NCBI GenBank assembly: GCA_030526405.1
Contig: JAUNCZ010000033.1
Location: forward strand, 1 to 34,412
DNA: 34,412 bases
DNA from: Lachnospiraceae bacterium
Lineage (GTDB): Bacteria > Bacillota > Clostridia > Lachnospirales > Lachnospiraceae
Reading direction: 5' to 3'
The notes under the pieces are model-generated. The model was given only the letters and a program-made list of their open reading frames with translations. It did not search any database and was not told the DNA's origin. The stretch's first letter is position 1. Every line of letters begins with the position of its first letter. Shown piece by piece: positions 15,553-24,086 of the stretch. Made by a program: the position numbers and the translations under genes.

Positions 15553-17217
15553 ATGACAAAGAAATGGTGGAAAGAAAGCGTTGTATATCAGATTTATCCA
15601 CGTTCCTTCTGTGATTCCAACCACGATGGAATCGGCGATCTGAACGGTATCCGCGGTAAGCTGGATTACCTGAAGGAGCTGGGAATCAATGTAATCTGGA
15701 TGAGTCCTGTTTACAAATCTCCTAATGATGATAACGGATATGATATTTCCGATTATCAGGACATCATGGATGAGTTTGGTACAATGGCTGATTTCGATGC
15801 ACTTCTGCAGGAGGCCCACGAGAGAGGAATCAAGATCGTGATGGATCTGGTTGTAAACCATACCTCCGATGAGCATGCCTGGTTTGTGGAAAGCCGTTCC
15901 TCCAAAGAAAGTGAGAAACATGATTACTACATCTGGAGAGAGGCCAAGGACGGAAAAGAGCCAAATAACTGGGGCAGCTGCTTCTCAGGATCTGCCTGGG
16001 AGTGGGATGAGAACCTGCAGATGTATTATCTCCATTGCTTCTCCAAAAAACAGCCGGATCTGAACTGGGAGAATCCAAAGGTTCGTGATGAGGTCTTCTC
16101 CATGATGGACTGGTGGTGTCAGAAGGGAATCGACGGATTCCGTATGGATGTTATCTCCATGATCTCCAAACCGGAGGGTCTGCCGGATGCTCCTACCCAC
16201 GGCGGTCTGTACGGTGACAATCAGATCACCTGCAACGGACCTCACGTACATGAGTATCTGCAGGAAATGAACGAGAGAGTTCTTTCCAAATATGATCTGA
16301 TGACTGTTGGTGAGACAGCAGGTGTTACTCTTGAGGAAGCACAGAAATATGCCAATGCAGCAGGAACAGAGCTGAACATGGTATTCCAGTTTGAGCATGT
16401 GGGTCTGGATGCAGGTACCGTTGACAAATGGTGCAAGGATCCTATCAAGATCACAGAACTGAAGGAAAACCTGACAAAATGGCAGACAGGACTGGCAGAT
16501 GTGGCATGGAACTCCCTGTTCTTCTGCAATCACGATCAGCCACGAGTGGTGTCAAGACTGGGAGATAATTCTCCGAAATCTGCAAAATGTATCGCCACAA
16601 TGATCCATATGATGCAGGGAACACCTTATGTATACCAGGGCGAGGAGCTGGGTATGACAAACTGTGCGTTCCCATCTGTGGAGGAGTATCGTGACATTGA
16701 GGCCATCAATGCTTTCCATGAGCTGACAGAGGCGAAGATGAGAGAGCCGGAGGAGCTGTTTGAATGCATCAATTACAAGAGCAGAGACAATGCACGTACA
16801 CCGATGCAGTGGAATGCAGAGAAGTATGCAGGTTTCTCAGATGCAGAGCCATGGATCATGGTAAATCCAAACTACACAGAGATCAATGCGGAGGCAGAGC
16901 TGAAGGATGAGGATTCCGTATTCCACTATTATCAGAAGCTGATTTCTCTTAGAAGATTCAGCCAGTGGAAGGATTGCATCGTGTATGGAAACTATCAGCT
17001 GCTTTCACCTGAGAATCCATCCGTATTCTCCTACACAAGAGAGTACGAGGGAATGAAACTTCTGGTGATCTGTAATATGACAGCTCAGACAACAGAGTAT
17101 GAGATTCCTGTTACAGTGGGAGAGAATGCACAGGTACTGATCTCCAACACAGAGAACAGCGATCTGAAACAGACCATGACTCTTGAGCCATGGCAGGCAG
17201 GGGTATGGCAGATCTGA
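15553..17217 (+). CDS. Oligo-1,6-glucosidase (isomaltase), GH13_31
   Basis: This 554-residue cytoplasmic enzyme hydrolyses alpha-1,6 linkages of isomalto-oligosaccharides, panose or dextrins. Catalytic residues are Asp 199 in GFRMDVI, Glu 254 in VGETAG and Asp 328 in NHDQPR, numbering almost identical to Bacillus oligo-1,6-glucosidase. Val 200, next to the nucleophile, is the residue associated with alpha-1,6 preference. ATG 15553 is preferred to the in-frame GTG 15544 because AAGAGGTG (15539-15546) would be too close to the latter. It is the first gene of the operon with binding protein, permeases and MalQ, downstream of a near-consensus promoter with paired dyads. It lacks a signal peptide, so its substrates must be imported intact. 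Confidence 0.94.
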   Translation: MTKKWWKESVVYQIYPRSFCDSNHDGIGDLNGIRGKLDYLKELGINVIWMSPVYKSPNDDNGYDISDYQDIMDEFGTMADFDALLQEAHERGIKIVMDLVVNHTSDEHAWFVESRSSKESEKHDYYIWREAKDGKEPNNWGSCFSGSAWEWDENLQMYYLHCFSKKQPDLNWENPKVRDEVFSMMDWWCQKGIDGFRMDVISMISKPEGLPDAPTHGGLYGDNQITCNGPHVHEYLQEMNERVLSKYDLMTVGETAGVTLEEAQKYANAAGTELNMVFQFEHVGLDAGTVDKWCKDPIKITELKENLTKWQTGLADVAWNSLFFCNHDQPRVVSRLGDNSPKSAKCIATMIHMMQGTPYVYQGEELGMTNCAFPSVEEYRDIEAINAFHELTEAKMREPEELFECINYKSRDNARTPMQWNAEKYAGFSDAEPWIMVNPNYTEINAEAELKDEDSVFHYYQKLISLRRFSQWKDCIVYGNYQLLSPENPSVFSYTREYEGMKLLVICNMTAQTTEYEIPVTVGENAQVLISNTENSDLKQTMTLEPWQAGVWQI

Positions 17218-17248
17218 ACAGACGGTCATATCGGTAAAGTTTGATATT

Positions 17249-17267
17249 TATGGGGAGGAAACCCATA
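17249..17267 (+). promoter_or_regulatory. Hairpin with a Shine-Dalgarno-like loop before the binding-protein gene
   Basis: TATGGG (17249-17254) pairs with CCCATA (17262-17267) around the loop GAGGAAA. It lies 30 bp before the binding-protein start, whose own ribosome site is AAAGGA at 17282. It may stabilise the downstream mRNA or mark a processing site. Confidence 0.35.
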
Positions 17268-17297
17268 ATATATAGAAAAAGAAAGGAAATGAAAAGT

Positions 17298-18626
17298 ATG
17301 AAAAAGAGAGTATTTAGCATCTTACTTTGCATGGCAATGGCAGCAGGCCTTACAGCATGCGGTGGCGGAGACACAAAGAGTGAGTCTGCAAAGAGCGAGG
17401 CAGCAGAGGGTGGTTCTGAGTCTGGCGGAGCAGCATCAGGAGCTATTCGTCTTGTAAATGGTAAAATCGAGGTAGACGAGCAGCTGAAAAAACTTGCAAA
17501 AATGTACGAGGAAGAGACAGGTGTAGCTGTTGAGATCGAGTCCATGGGTGGTGGTATCGATATTCAGGGTACTCTGAAAGGATACTATCAGGCAGACAAC
17601 ATGCCTGACATCTTCGTAAACGGTGGAGATACAGACTTCGGAAACTGGAAAGGTCTTCTTGTAGATATGAGCGATCAGGCATGGGCAGCAGATACAGATG
17701 CAGCTTATGTAAATGATGAGGGAACTCTTGGATTCCCATACACAACAGAGGCAATCGGTCTGGCTTACAACAAATCTATCCTGGATGCATGCGATATTGA
17801 TCCTGCTACACTGACAACACCAGATGCCATCGAGAAAGCTTTTGAGACCATCGACAGCAAGAAAGATGAGCTGGGAGTAACAGCAGTTGTTGGTTACTAC
17901 ACAGAGCCTGTAAACCTGTACTGGTCCACAGGAAACCACGTATTTGCAAACTACATTGATGCAGGTCTTGATCGCGATGATACAACCTACATTGATATGC
18001 TCAACGACGGTGGACAGGTTGACGATGCCCGTCTGACTGAGTTTGCTGCATTTATCGGACTTCTGAATAAATATGCAGATCAGGAGCTTCTGGTTTCCGG
18101 AACATACGATCAGCAGATCCTGAACTTCTCCAGCGGAAAATACGCTTTCGTAACACAGGGATCCTGGATCGGAGCAACTATGACTGTTGATGATGCTGAT
18201 GCTTACGCTGAGGCTGGAAACTTCGAGTGTGGAATGGTTCCATACGCATTTACAGAGGGTGCTGACACAATCCTTACAAACTCTCCATCCTGGTGGGCAG
18301 TTTATGATGGCGACAACAAAGCAGCTGCACTGGAGTTCTTACAGTGGATGAGCGAGGACAAAGCTCAGCAGGTACTTGTTGAGGAGGCTGGTTTCGTAAG
18401 CCCATTCAAATCCTGCACATACGTTGCTAACGATCCATTTGCTCAGACAATCTCTGATTATGTAGCAGCTGGAAAGACATCCGGATGGCATTGGCTTGGA
18501 ATGAAAGAGGGTCTTGCTCAGAACTACACAGGACAGGTATTCTGTGACTATGCTCAGGGCAAAATGGATCAGACTCAGTTCGTGGATACTCTGAAACAGG
18601 TTATCCAGTCTGCATACGCAGGTTGA
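17298..18626 (+). CDS. ABC sugar-binding lipoprotein (family 1 solute-binding protein)
   Basis: This 442-residue extracellular lipoprotein should capture malto- or isomalto-oligosaccharides for the MalFG-type permeases downstream. MKKR plus a hydrophobic stretch ends in the lipobox LTAC, so Cys 19 or thereabouts would be lipidated. A Gly/Ser-rich linker follows, then the MalE-like two-lobed domain. NLYWSTGNHVFANY, AFVTQGSW and SPSWWAVYDGDNKAAALEFLQWM are segments typical of cluster B binding proteins. The frame is open further upstream, but ATG 17298 (or 17289) begins the signal peptide correctly. Two strong hairpins follow the stop before the permeases, a common way to give the binding protein more mRNA than its partners. 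Confidence 0.93.
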   Translation: MKKRVFSILLCMAMAAGLTACGGGDTKSESAKSEAAEGGSESGGAASGAIRLVNGKIEVDEQLKKLAKMYEEETGVAVEIESMGGGIDIQGTLKGYYQADNMPDIFVNGGDTDFGNWKGLLVDMSDQAWAADTDAAYVNDEGTLGFPYTTEAIGLAYNKSILDACDIDPATLTTPDAIEKAFETIDSKKDELGVTAVVGYYTEPVNLYWSTGNHVFANYIDAGLDRDDTTYIDMLNDGGQVDDARLTEFAAFIGLLNKYADQELLVSGTYDQQILNFSSGKYAFVTQGSWIGATMTVDDADAYAEAGNFECGMVPYAFTEGADTILTNSPSWWAVYDGDNKAAALEFLQWMSEDKAQQVLVEEAGFVSPFKSCTYVANDPFAQTISDYVAAGKTSGWHWLGMKEGLAQNYTGQVFCDYAQGKMDQTQFVDTLKQVIQSAYAG

Positions 18627-18689
18627 TCTCATTAAGTTGATCTTATTGGAGTGATACACTTCCAAACGTTGAATAAGTAGTAGTGTCTT

Positions 18690-18724
18690 AAGGTGGGCAG
18701 CAGATGATCTGCTACCCACCTTTT
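18690..18724 (+). terminator. Terminator-like hairpin between binding protein and permease genes
   Basis: AAGGTGGG (18690-18697) pairs with CCCACCTT (ending 18722), continued by AGCAGA/TCTGCT after one mismatch, and followed by TTTT. Because the permease genes continue on the same strand without a clear promoter, partial termination or 3'-end protection is more likely than a full stop. Confidence 0.75.
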
Positions 18725-18737
18725 AAGAAAGGGGTTC

Positions 18738-18765
18738 AGCAGAAACCTGTTTTCAGGTTCCTGCT
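18738..18765 (+). promoter_or_regulatory. Second intra-operon hairpin
   Basis: AGCAG-A-AACCTG (18738-18749) pairs with CAGGTT-C-CTGCT (18754-18765) around a TTTT loop with one A-C mismatch. It ends 29 bp before the permease start. Confidence 0.65.
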
Positions 18766-18793
18766 TCAAGTATCTAAGAAAGGAGATAGATCA

Positions 18794-19858
18794 ATGGCTA
18801 AAAATAATGCCGGTCAGAAGATGATCTCAGGCGTTCTGGCAGCTCTCGGAGTGATTTTTCTTGCTTACGCTCTGATCATGGATTTTTCTGGCTCAGGATC
18901 ATCGCTCCGCGGACCTGCTCTGATCATTGGTGCAGTTCTGTTTCTGATTGGAATCTTCACATTTCCAACCATTAAATATCACAAGAAAATCGTTAATATT
19001 GTATTTCTGTTTCCACTGTTATTCTGCTTTGCAGTAACAGTAATCATTCCTCTCTGTCTGGGATTCTTCTATTCCACCACAGACTGGAACGGTATCCGCA
19101 TGACACAGTTTGTGGGCCTTTCAAACTATGCGGCTATGTTTAAGGAGCCGGGCTTCCTTTGGTCTGTGCTGCTTACAATTTTATTCGTAGTATTTAACAT
19201 GGTGCTGGTAAACGTTGTTGCCTTCTGTCTTGCTCTGCTTTGCACAAGCAGAATCAAAGGCGTTGGATTCTTCCGTGCAGCATACTTCCTTCCAAACCTG
19301 ATCGGTGGTATCGTTCTTGGTTATGTATGGCAGTTTGTATTCAATAACGTACTGCTGTCCTTTACCTCCAAGGCATTCGGGATGAACAGCTCACTGCTTT
19401 CCAACACACCAACAGCATTCATGGCTATCATCGTTGTATATATCTGGCAGTATGCCGGTTATATCATGCTTCTGTATGTAACAGGTCTGACTCAGGTTCC
19501 AGGCGACGTTCTGGAGGCTTCCGCCATCGACGGTGCAACCGGCTGGCAGACACTGATTCATATCAGAATGCCTATGATCGCTTCTACCTTTACCATCTGT
19601 ACTTTCATGACTCTTACATCTGCATTTAAACAGTTCGATGTAAACATGGCATTGACCAACGGTACAGGTTCCATCAACTTCATGGGCAATTATCTGACCA
19701 ACGGTACACAGATGCTGGCCCTGAACATCTACAACACAGCCATTACCAAGAACAATTACGCAATGGGACAGGCAAAAGCGGTTGTATTCTTTATCCTGCT
19801 TGCATGCGTATCCATTATTCAGGTAAGAGTATCTAATAAGAAGGAGGTTGAGATGTAA
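18794..19858 (+). CDS. MalF-type sugar ABC permease
   Basis: This 354-residue inner membrane permease is one half of the oligosaccharide channel. Two extra N-terminal hydrophobic helices (about 10-30 and 37-56) precede the usual six-helix BPD_transp_1 core. The EAA loop that contacts the ATPase reads LEASAIDGATGWQTLIHIRMP, with the conserved Gly (EASAIDGA). ATG 18794 follows AAAGGAG (18779-18785) and starts MAKNNAG; the open frame further upstream runs through the hairpins and is rejected. It overlaps the next gene by one base (TAATG), so the two are translationally coupled. No ATPase gene lies in the operon. Confidence 0.93.
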   Translation: MAKNNAGQKMISGVLAALGVIFLAYALIMDFSGSGSSLRGPALIIGAVLFLIGIFTFPTIKYHKKIVNIVFLFPLLFCFAVTVIIPLCLGFFYSTTDWNGIRMTQFVGLSNYAAMFKEPGFLWSVLLTILFVVFNMVLVNVVAFCLALLCTSRIKGVGFFRAAYFLPNLIGGIVLGYVWQFVFNNVLLSFTSKAFGMNSSLLSNTPTAFMAIIVVYIWQYAGYIMLLYVTGLTQVPGDVLEASAIDGATGWQTLIHIRMPMIASTFTICTFMTLTSAFKQFDVNMALTNGTGSINFMGNYLTNGTQMLALNIYNTAITKNNYAMGQAKAVVFFILLACVSIIQVRVSNKKEVEM

Positions 19859-20739
19859 TGAAAACGAAATTGAAAACTTCCACTCTTGTTATTCTGATGG
19901 TTGTAGCCATTGCAGTTACTATTTATACATTGTCACCATTCTTCCTGGTGCTGATCAATGTATTTAAGAATGCCAACGGTATCGTTGCAAATCCTGTGGG
20001 ATTCGAAGGAATGAGCTTCTCTCAGCTCACCACCAACCTGTCCAAGGTTATCAATAACTCAAACTTCAGCTTCTGGTCTGCCTTTGGAACATCTGCAGTG
20101 ATTACCATTATCTCTCTGGTTCTGCTGGCATTATTCGGAGGAATGGCTTCCTGGGTTATCAGCAGAAATATGGCGAAACATAATACTAAAAAATGGGCAG
20201 TTGTGATCTACATGACATTCATTGCATCCATGACAATCCCATTCCAGGTAGTTATGCTGCCTCTGATCTCTACTTTCCGAGATGTAGGTAAGTTTGTAGG
20301 TCTGCCACTGCTTCAGTCCATCCCTGGTATCGTATTTGCATACATGGGATTCGGCGGAGCCATGACAGTTTTCGTTCTTACAGGATTTATCAAGGGTATT
20401 CCATTTGCACTGGAGGAGGCTGCCAGCATCGATGGCTGTCCTCATGAGGGAATCTATTTCCGTATTATCCTTCCAATGCTGAAGCCGCCGCTTACCACAG
20501 TTACCATCCTGAATGGTATGTGGATCTGGAATGACTACCTGCTTCCATCCCTGATGCTTGGTCAGAATGGTAAGGTAAAGACACTTCCTGTAGCGGTACA
20601 GGCCTTTGTAGGATCCTATGTAAAACAGTGGGATCTGATCCTTACAGCAGCCCTGCTGGCTATGATCCCGATGATCATTCTGTTCTTCTTTGCTCAGAAA
20701 CAGATCATGGGAGGTATGGTTGACGGTGCTGTAAAATAA
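19858..20739 (+). CDS. MalG-type sugar ABC permease
   Basis: This 293-residue membrane permease is the second half of the channel. It has an N-terminal helix (about 9-33), five further helices and the EAA loop LEEAASIDGCPHEGIYFRIILP (core EEAASIDGC). The C-terminus ends FAQKQIMGGMVDGAVK, typical of MalG-like proteins of the carbohydrate uptake transporter-1 family. Its start codon overlaps the stop of the MalF-type gene, fitting a heterodimer. It would import the glucans bound by the lipoprotein, driven by a multitask ATPase encoded elsewhere. Confidence 0.94.
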   Translation: MKTKLKTSTLVILMVVAIAVTIYTLSPFFLVLINVFKNANGIVANPVGFEGMSFSQLTTNLSKVINNSNFSFWSAFGTSAVITIISLVLLALFGGMASWVISRNMAKHNTKKWAVVIYMTFIASMTIPFQVVMLPLISTFRDVGKFVGLPLLQSIPGIVFAYMGFGGAMTVFVLTGFIKGIPFALEEAASIDGCPHEGIYFRIILPMLKPPLTTVTILNGMWIWNDYLLPSLMLGQNGKVKTLPVAVQAFVGSYVKQWDLILTAALLAMIPMIILFFFAQKQIMGGMVDGAVK

Positions 20740-20777
20740 TAGTACCTTTAAGTACATACTGTTTTGGATTATAATAA

Positions 20778-20808
20778 GTGGAAGCATCCTTCCGGATGCT
20801 TCCACTTT
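20778..20808 (+). terminator. Hairpin terminator between permease and YesL-like gene
   Basis: A perfect 12-bp stem, GTGGAAGCATCC (20778-20789) with its complement (20794-20805), has a TTCC loop and is followed by TTT. The short T run and the same-strand downstream genes suggest partial termination. Confidence 0.75.
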
Positions 20809-20829
20809 ACAATTAAGGAGGAAAGAAAC

Positions 20830-21456
20830 GTGAAACTCTTTGACTCAGATGGCCCCATCATGGAGGTGCTGGGAAAACTGTCAGATCTGATTTTTATTAA
20901 CTGTACCTTTGTGCTGCTGTCCCTTCCTGTTTTTACAATAGGTGCCTCTATGGCAGCCATGTATGAATGCTGCTTCAGTCTCATCGAGGATACAGAGGAT
21001 CCCTTTCTTCCAAGGCAGTTCTGGAAAGCCTTTGTAAGAAATTTCAAGAGAGGAACAGGTTCCTGGGGAATTTCCCTTCTGTTCATTCTGTTTCTCGGAG
21101 CCTATGCACTGGTGTCAGGCATGTTTACCGGCACCCTTGGACAGATGTACAGAATCACCTTTTTTGTACTTCTCTTCCTGTTTCTGATGGGATTCCAGTA
21201 TGTATTTCCCTTACTGGCCCATTCGGACAGTAAGGTGCTTCAGGTCTGGAAGGATTCCTGGAAGATGGCTGTGACAGCTCTTCCCTGGACAGCTCTGAAT
21301 CTGGTGATCATCCTTGGAAGTACAGCGGTCTGTACCCTCCTGCTGCCAGCCAACATGGCAGTATATCTGTGGGCGTTCCTGTTTTTTGCACTGATCGCCT
21401 TCCTGAGCAGCTTTATTATTCGTCACGTATTTAAGAAATTCGGAGTTTACCAATGA
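20830..21456 (+). CDS. YesL/DUF624 family membrane protein
   Basis: This 208-residue protein has about five membrane helices. It begins VKLFDSDGPIMEVLGKLSDLIFINCTF (cited as KLFDSDGP), the pattern of DUF624/YesL proteins that accompany sugar ABC operons in Bacillota. The start is GTG 20830, preceded by AAGGAGG (20815-20821). The upstream ATG at 20764 would put a terminator hairpin inside the gene and is rejected. Its last four bases overlap the malQ start (ATGA), so it is coupled to malQ. Its function is unknown; a role in transporter assembly or regulation is a guess from context. Confidence 0.85.
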   Translation: MKLFDSDGPIMEVLGKLSDLIFINCTFVLLSLPVFTIGASMAAMYECCFSLIEDTEDPFLPRQFWKAFVRNFKRGTGSWGISLLFILFLGAYALVSGMFTGTLGQMYRITFFVLLFLFLMGFQYVFPLLAHSDSKVLQVWKDSWKMAVTALPWTALNLVIILGSTAVCTLLLPANMAVYLWAFLFFALIAFLSSFIIRHVFKKFGVYQ

Positions 21457-22937
21457 GAAAAAGCGGTATTTTATTATCAATTTCGTCTCTGCCGTCAAAA
21501 TACGGCATCGGCTGTTTTGACCAGGCAGCCTATGATTTTGTGGATCAGCTGCAGGCAGCCGGCCAGAAGGTGTGGCAGATCCTGCCCATCGGTCCCACTG
21601 GCTACGGGGATTCTCCCTACCAGTCATTTTCTACCTTTGCCGGCAACCCATACTTCATCAGTCTTGATGCCCTGATTGAAAAGGACTGGCTTACCAGGGA
21701 AGAGGTGGAGGAGAACAGTCCTGTGCAGGATGAGAGTGCAGTGGATTACGGCTCTCTGTACATCCGGCGTTTTGCCCTTCTGAAGAAGGCTTATGGCAAC
21801 AGCAGGATTACGGAGGATCCAGGATATCAGGCCTTTGTGAAGGAAAACCAGCAGTGGCTTTCTGAATATGCCCTGTTTATGGCCATTAAGGACCAGCACG
21901 GTGGTGCATCCTGGACTACCTGGGAGGAGCCTCTTCGTCTCCGTGAGCCAAAGGCTCTGGAAGCTGAAAGACAGCGCCTGGCAGATGAGATCAGCTACTA
22001 TTGCTTCCTTCAGTATCTCTTCTTTGACCAGATGAAGGCCCTTTTGGCCTATGCCCATGAGAAGGGAATTGAGATTCTTGGTGATATCCCCATCTATGTA
22101 TCACCGGACAGCTCCGATGTGTGGGCTGAGCCTGAGCTGTTCCAGCTGGATGGAGAAAATCGTCTGTCAGCTGTGGCAGGCTGTCCGCCGGATGCATTTG
22201 CGGCAGATGGTCAGCTTTGGGGAAATCCTCTTTACGACTGGGGTTACCACAAAAAAACAGGCTTTGAATGGTGGATCAGAAGAATCCGTCACTGCTTCGA
22301 GACCTGTGATATCCTTCGTATTGACCATTTCAGAGGCTTTGATGAGTATTTCTCCATTCCTGCGGATGCAGTTACTGCAAAGGGAGGACATTGGGAGAAG
22401 GGACCGGGAATTGAACTGTTTCAGGCCATTGAGAAGGCTCTTGGAAAGAGAGAAATCGTGGCAGAGGATCTGGGTTATGTAACAGACTCCGTTCGCCAGC
22501 TGGTAAATGATACCGGATTCCCGGGCATGAAACTGCTGGAGTTTGCCTTTGACTCCAGAGATACAGGAGCGGCGGTGGATTATCTTCCCCATAATTACAC
22601 CAGAAATTCCGTTGCCTATACAGGTACCCATGACAATGCCACCCTTCTTGGCTGGCTGGATGAGATCCTGCCGGAGGAAAGGGAGGCTGTGAAAGCCTAC
22701 TGCTGTGCCGATGGAGAGGGACAGGAGCTGACCTGGCCTATGATCTGCACGGTGCTCCGCAGTGTTTCAAAACTGGCTGTTATCCCGATGCAGGATTATC
22801 TGAGTCTGGGCAATGAGGCAAGAATGAATAAGCCATCCACCAACGGAAATAACTGGAAGTGGAGACTGAAAGAAGGGGAATTTTCAGAGACTCTGATTCA
22901 GAAAATAGCAAAGACTGTCAAACTATACGGCAGATAA
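21453..22937 (+). CDS. malQ: 4-alpha-glucanotransferase (amylomaltase)
   Basis: This 494-residue GH77 cytoplasmic enzyme transfers alpha-1,4-glucan segments between maltodextrins, releasing glucose. The family start SGILLSISSLPSKYGIGCF, KVWQILPIGPTGYGDSPYQ and the catalytic residues are all present: Asp 291 in LRIDHFRGF, Glu 338 in IVAEDLG and Asp 394 in YTGTHDNAT. Length is typical of bacterial amylomaltases. It overlaps the YesL-like gene by four bases and ends the operon at a long inverted repeat. With the oligo-1,6-glucosidase it completes intracellular breakdown of imported branched and linear glucans. Confidence 0.96.
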   Translation: MRKSGILLSISSLPSKYGIGCFDQAAYDFVDQLQAAGQKVWQILPIGPTGYGDSPYQSFSTFAGNPYFISLDALIEKDWLTREEVEENSPVQDESAVDYGSLYIRRFALLKKAYGNSRITEDPGYQAFVKENQQWLSEYALFMAIKDQHGGASWTTWEEPLRLREPKALEAERQRLADEISYYCFLQYLFFDQMKALLAYAHEKGIEILGDIPIYVSPDSSDVWAEPELFQLDGENRLSAVAGCPPDAFAADGQLWGNPLYDWGYHKKTGFEWWIRRIRHCFETCDILRIDHFRGFDEYFSIPADAVTAKGGHWEKGPGIELFQAIEKALGKREIVAEDLGYVTDSVRQLVNDTGFPGMKLLEFAFDSRDTGAAVDYLPHNYTRNSVAYTGTHDNATLLGWLDEILPEEREAVKAYCCADGEGQELTWPMICTVLRSVSKLAVIPMQDYLSLGNEARMNKPSTNGNNWKWRLKEGEFSETLIQKIAKTVKLYGR

Positions 22938-22938
22938 T

Positions 22939-22996
22939 TATGAGAAACAGGGTGGTCATCGCAACATACGCTGCGGTGGCCACCCTGTTTCTCATA
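22939..22996. terminator. Long hairpin between convergent malQ and AraC genes
   Basis: A perfect 17-bp stem (22939-22955 with 22980-22996; TATGAGAAACAGGGTGG and its complement) with a 24-nt loop separates the convergent genes. T runs are weak on both sides, so it may terminate inefficiently or only block read-through. Confidence 0.7.
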
Positions 22997-22997
22997 G

Positions 22998-23882
22998 TTA
23001 TTTCTGATAATATTTTCTGTACTGGGAGGGGGTACAGCCCAGGTGGGCTTTAAAACTCCTGTTAAAATAAGGAATATTCTGAAAACCGTTTTCCAGGGCA
23101 ATCTTCATGATGGGAGCATCCGTTTCCTTCAGTGCCTGTGAGGCGGCATTGATCCGGTAGCTGAGAATATATTCCATACAGGGTGTATCCAGCACCTTTT
23201 TGAAGATATTCATAAAATGCACAGAGGAAAAGCCGCTGATGGAGGCCAGCTCTTCAATGGTCATTGGCTCTGCATAATGCTCATGAATATAGGTAAGAAC
23301 CGGTTTCAGTCGCTCGATATTTCTCAGGGCCTCCGGAGAATAAACCTGGGAGGAGGGGGTGGGGGCCAGTTCCCAGAGATGGTAAAACAATCGGAAAAGA
23401 GCTGCCTTTACCAATAATTCGTTGCCGTGATGGGGATCCTTATACTGCCAGATTTCCTCCAGGCATCCCAGAAGCTTCTGATAGAGGGGATGATCCGGAT
23501 GGATCACCGGAGTGGGAACAGTTTTTTTCTGGGTGTAGGGTTCGATATACTTTTTTGTGCATCGGTCCATCTGCTCCAGACCAAGAAGATTCAGGTGAAA
23601 TACGATGGTGGAGGTGTGGGCCCTTCTATTGTCCAGCTGATGGGCGGCATGAAGAGTATCCGAAGTGATGATCAGAAGATCTCCTTCCTGAACCAGATGG
23701 TCTTCCTGACCGATTCTGTAGATCAGGGATCCCAGGGTGATCTTGGTAATCTCGAATTCTTCATGCCAGTGAGGCTGCATCTGGCAATAGCTTTCCGGTA
23801 CGTCGTGCTCATAGTATTCAATGGGATAATCTCTGGATCCATGAGATTTTGATTCTCGAAATATGGTGGTATCTTTTATCAA
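22998..23882 (-). CDS. AraC-family regulator with N-terminal cupin
   Basis: This 294-residue regulator has an N-terminal sugar-sensing cupin (QPHWHEEFEITKI, near residues 36-48, then LVQEGDLLIITSDTLH). Two C-terminal helix-turn-helix motifs follow: MTIEELASISGFSSVHFMNIFKK and APIMKIALENGFQNIPYFNRSFKA (cited as ELASISGFSS and IALENGFQNI). The protein ends TPSQYRKYY, the usual AraC tail. It faces away from an MFS transporter gene with a ~200-bp gap between them, suggesting control of that transporter. It could also act on the alpha-glucan operon to its left. A good promoter (TTGATT-17-TATAAT) lies upstream. Confidence 0.92.
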   Translation of the reverse strand: MIKDTTIFRESKSHGSRDYPIEYYEHDVPESYCQMQPHWHEEFEITKITLGSLIYRIGQEDHLVQEGDLLIITSDTLHAAHQLDNRRAHTSTIVFHLNLLGLEQMDRCTKKYIEPYTQKKTVPTPVIHPDHPLYQKLLGCLEEIWQYKDPHHGNELLVKAALFRLFYHLWELAPTPSSQVYSPEALRNIERLKPVLTYIHEHYAEPMTIEELASISGFSSVHFMNIFKKVLDTPCMEYILSYRINAASQALKETDAPIMKIALENGFQNIPYFNRSFKAHLGCTPSQYRKYYQK

Positions 23883-23954
23883 TGTGCATCCTTTCTTTCA
23901 TAGAATAATGCAAGAAATCTATAGCATCAGAATAGATTTTCAGATTTTTGACAT

Positions 23955-23983
23955 ATTATAATAGAATTCAACAAACAAATCAA
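23955..23983 (-). promoter_or_regulatory. Promoter of the AraC-family gene
   Basis: On the minus strand TTGATT (23983-23978) and TATAAT (23960-23955) are separated by 17 bp, about 75 bp upstream of the start codon. Confidence 0.7.
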
Positions 23984-24000
23984 TCCATATTTTCCGGATG

Positions 24001-24036
24001 AGTAAAGCGGACATTCGCAATCCGCTTCGCTACTTG
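24001..24036 (+). repeat. Dispersed hairpin repeat A, copy 2
   Basis: 36 bp are identical to 31719-31754 and to the complement of 121-156, with the same 7-bp hairpin arms at 24005-24011 and 24021-24027. It lies in the divergent AraC/MFS gap, upstream of the MFS ribosome site. The sequence diverges after CTACTTG. Confidence 0.85.
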
Positions 24037-24086
24037 CCGCCGCTTGCGTTTCTGTCTGGAACATTTTGGATTGGAAAGGAGAATAT

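Noticed and set aside
17241-17297. Longer start of the binding protein
   Set aside because: It would put MIFMGRKPIIYRKRK before a complete lipoprotein signal peptide that starts at ATG 17298.
20764-20829. Upstream ATG for the YesL-like gene
   Set aside because: It would translate through a perfect 12-bp terminator hairpin; GTG 20830 has AAGGAGG at correct distance.
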